Below, one piece after another: positions 38,391 to 39,088 of a stretch of 39,088 bases of DNA. The stretch spans positions 1 to 39,088 of the IMG/VR virus record IMGVR_UViG_3300034374_007952. One strand, written 5' to 3'. Each line of letters begins with the position of its first letter. Position 1 is the stretch's first letter. Below the pieces are notes generated by a model that was not told the DNA's origin, made no database searches, and saw only the letters and a list, made by a program, of their open reading frames with translations. Position numbers and translations under genes: made by a program. Origin of the DNA: a virus.

Positions 38391-38779
38391 AAGATGAATC
38401 AACAGTACAGCAGGAAGCGCAACTTTACGCTCGTTCCAAAGATTGTTTTTTAATGAGAAATAATTGCGGGGCCTTCAAAGACGAAACAGGTCGTATGGTC
38501 CGTTACGGTCTTGGAAACATTTCTAAACAACACCAAGAAAACTCAGCTTCTAGCGACCTTATCGGTTTCACTCGTATACTTATTACCCCTGACATGGTTG
38601 GTAAAACCTTAGCGGTTTTCACCGCTGCTGAATGTAAAAAAGAAGCTTGGAACCCTGATAAAAAATTTGACAAACGAGAAAGAGCGCAACTTAACTTCAT
38701 TAATTGGGTGGTTATGAATGGAGGCTACGCAGGATTTATTAATTCTGTTGACAGTTTCGGTAATATTCTACCAAAATAA
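38387..38779 (+). CDS. VRR-NUC endonuclease
   Basis: The 130-residue product is a VRR-NUC type PD-(D/E)XK nuclease, which cuts branched or structured DNA. Motifs are E10 in QQEAQLYA, D57 in ASSDLIGF, and E82-C-K84 in AAECKKEAW, followed by DKRERAQLNFINWV and GGYAGFINS, typical of phage members. The ATGA overlap with the DUF3310 stop gives coupling. It would act on replication intermediates, like its neighbours. The next gap holds an unusual RNA or DNA structure. Confidence 0.92.
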   Translation: MKDESTVQQEAQLYARSKDCFLMRNNCGAFKDETGRMVRYGLGNISKQHQENSASSDLIGFTRILITPDMVGKTLAVFTAAECKKEAWNPDKKFDKRERAQLNFINWVVMNGGYAGFINSVDSFGNILPK

Positions 38780-38785
38780 ACTTCT

Positions 38786-38867
38786 ACCTAGTGGATAGAT
38801 TTTCCTGATCCGTCAATTGAAAGAGTGAATTAAGTCTCCACTTTTCCACTAGGTTTCTAAGAGACTT
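38786..38867 (+). promoter_or_regulatory. Interleaved inverted repeats, pseudoknot-capable
   Basis: A perfect ten-base inverted repeat, ACCTAGTGGA (38786-38795) and TCCACTAGGT (38845-38854), is interleaved with a seven-base pair, AAGTCTC (38832-38838) and GAGACTT (38861-38867). The order A-B-A'-B' gives either a long-loop H-type pseudoknot or two competing hairpins. It fills most of the 135-base gap before the primase gene. A T-rich stretch follows B'. A regulatory leader, terminator switch or DNA-level origin structure is possible. Confidence 0.7.
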
Positions 38868-38914
38868 TTAATGAGGCTTAAAAACAATATGAAATTAAAC
38901 CAGGATAAAACACT

Positions 38915-39088
38915 TTGAGCATTTGGAAGTTCTTTCCAGCTACTCTCACGCCCGATGGACGTAAAGTACCAGTCAAGGGTTTTAAATGGCGCGAAGATTG
39001 TTCAAGCGACCAAGGCGTTATTAATTCTTGGTCAACTCAATACCCTCAACTAAAATTCTACGGACTCCCGACTGGCCCTGATAACGAC
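38915..39088 (+). CDS. Primase-polymerase N-terminus, cut by the window edge
   Basis: A TTG with an AGGA site ten bases upstream starts a frame that runs to the last base: 58 codons. The pattern VPVKGFKWREDCSSDQ, then INSWSTQYP and FYGLPTGPDND is that of phage bifunctional primase-polymerase (prim-pol) N-terminal domains, which make primers and often carry a helicase fusion. Residues after this, including the catalytic acidic pair, are outside the window. It completes the rightward replication block. The length of the whole gene is not known. Confidence 0.85.
   Translation, partial: MSIWKFFPATLTPDGRKVPVKGFKWREDCSSDQGVINSWSTQYPQLKFYGLPTGPDND

Noticed and set aside
38871-38918. A 15-codon frame ending on the prim-pol TTG start, a possible leader peptide
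   Set aside because: The ribosome site is weak and 15 codons are expected by chance; only the overlap with the next start speaks for it.
1-39088. CRISPR array, tRNA genes, integrase or attachment sites
   Set aside because: No regularly spaced repeats, cloverleaf-like segments, recombinase motifs or repressor genes were seen on either strand; tRNA absence was judged by eye only.

Overview
This window is part of the genome of a tailed phage or prophage with a long non-contractile tail (siphovirus-like). It is AT-rich, at an estimated 36-38% GC, and carries an HK97-type head. The tail-tip genes follow the lambda order (H, M, L, K, J-like). The lysis cassette holds several small membrane proteins, including a spanin-like one. 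Together these point to a low-GC Gram-negative host. I see no integrase, repressor, tRNA or CRISPR array. A virulent lifestyle is therefore possible, but the window looks incomplete at both ends.

Layout. Positions 1-30044 are a nearly gapless rightward virion and lysis block. It starts with packaging (TerS, an inserted HNH endonuclease, TerL), the ClpP-like maturation protease, the major capsid protein, a probable decoration protein and the portal, which here lies after the capsid gene. Next comes an unusual accessory module at 7043-12344: a collagen-like protein, a paralogue of its C-terminal domain, several unrecognised small proteins and a papain-like hydrolase candidate. The neck follows (head-tail connector, stopper, gp10-like protein, tail terminator), then the tail tube, the gpG/gpGT chaperones made by a -1 frameshift, the tape measure, the tail tip and a 1270-residue fibre with repeated domains. 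The lysis genes (M15 endolysin, holin, spanin-like, XhlA-like and a 44-residue membrane protein) end at 30044.

Positions 29932-31054 form a small accessory island. A leftward metallopeptidase and a small basic protein are divided by a divergent promoter region from a rightward PD-(D/E)XK nuclease. Positions 31044-36089 are a leftward replication operon: an unrecognised 218-residue protein, a DUF2800 Cas4/RecB-like nuclease, a DUF2815-like single-strand-binding protein with a Pro/Gln-rich tail, family B DNA polymerase and a winged-helix protein. From a divergent promoter region at 36090-36176 a rightward replication block starts: SF2 helicase, two micro-ORFs, a DUF3310 protein, a VRR-NUC nuclease and the first 58 codons of a primase-polymerase cut by the window edge.

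How the genes work together: the polymerase, primase-polymerase, helicase, SSB and nucleases should replicate and process the DNA, and TerS/TerL package it through the portal into the HK97-fold shell. The connector, stopper and terminator proteins join the tail, whose length is set by the tape measure with help from gpG/gpGT. The J-like tip, the fibre and the collagen-like protein probably contact the host, and the lysis cassette opens the cell.

The most notable points are a complete frameshift signal (slippery site plus hairpin) at 16345-16387, a pseudoknot-capable pair of interleaved inverted repeats before the primase gene (38786-38867), strong enrichment of the word CCTTGG/CCAAGG in all reading frames, the accessory virion module, and the divergent metallopeptidase/nuclease island with a possibly leaderless mRNA. 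No stretch over 300 bases lacks a gene. The longest gaps are 38780-38914, 30459-30585 and 15849-15958, and all three hold signals described below.
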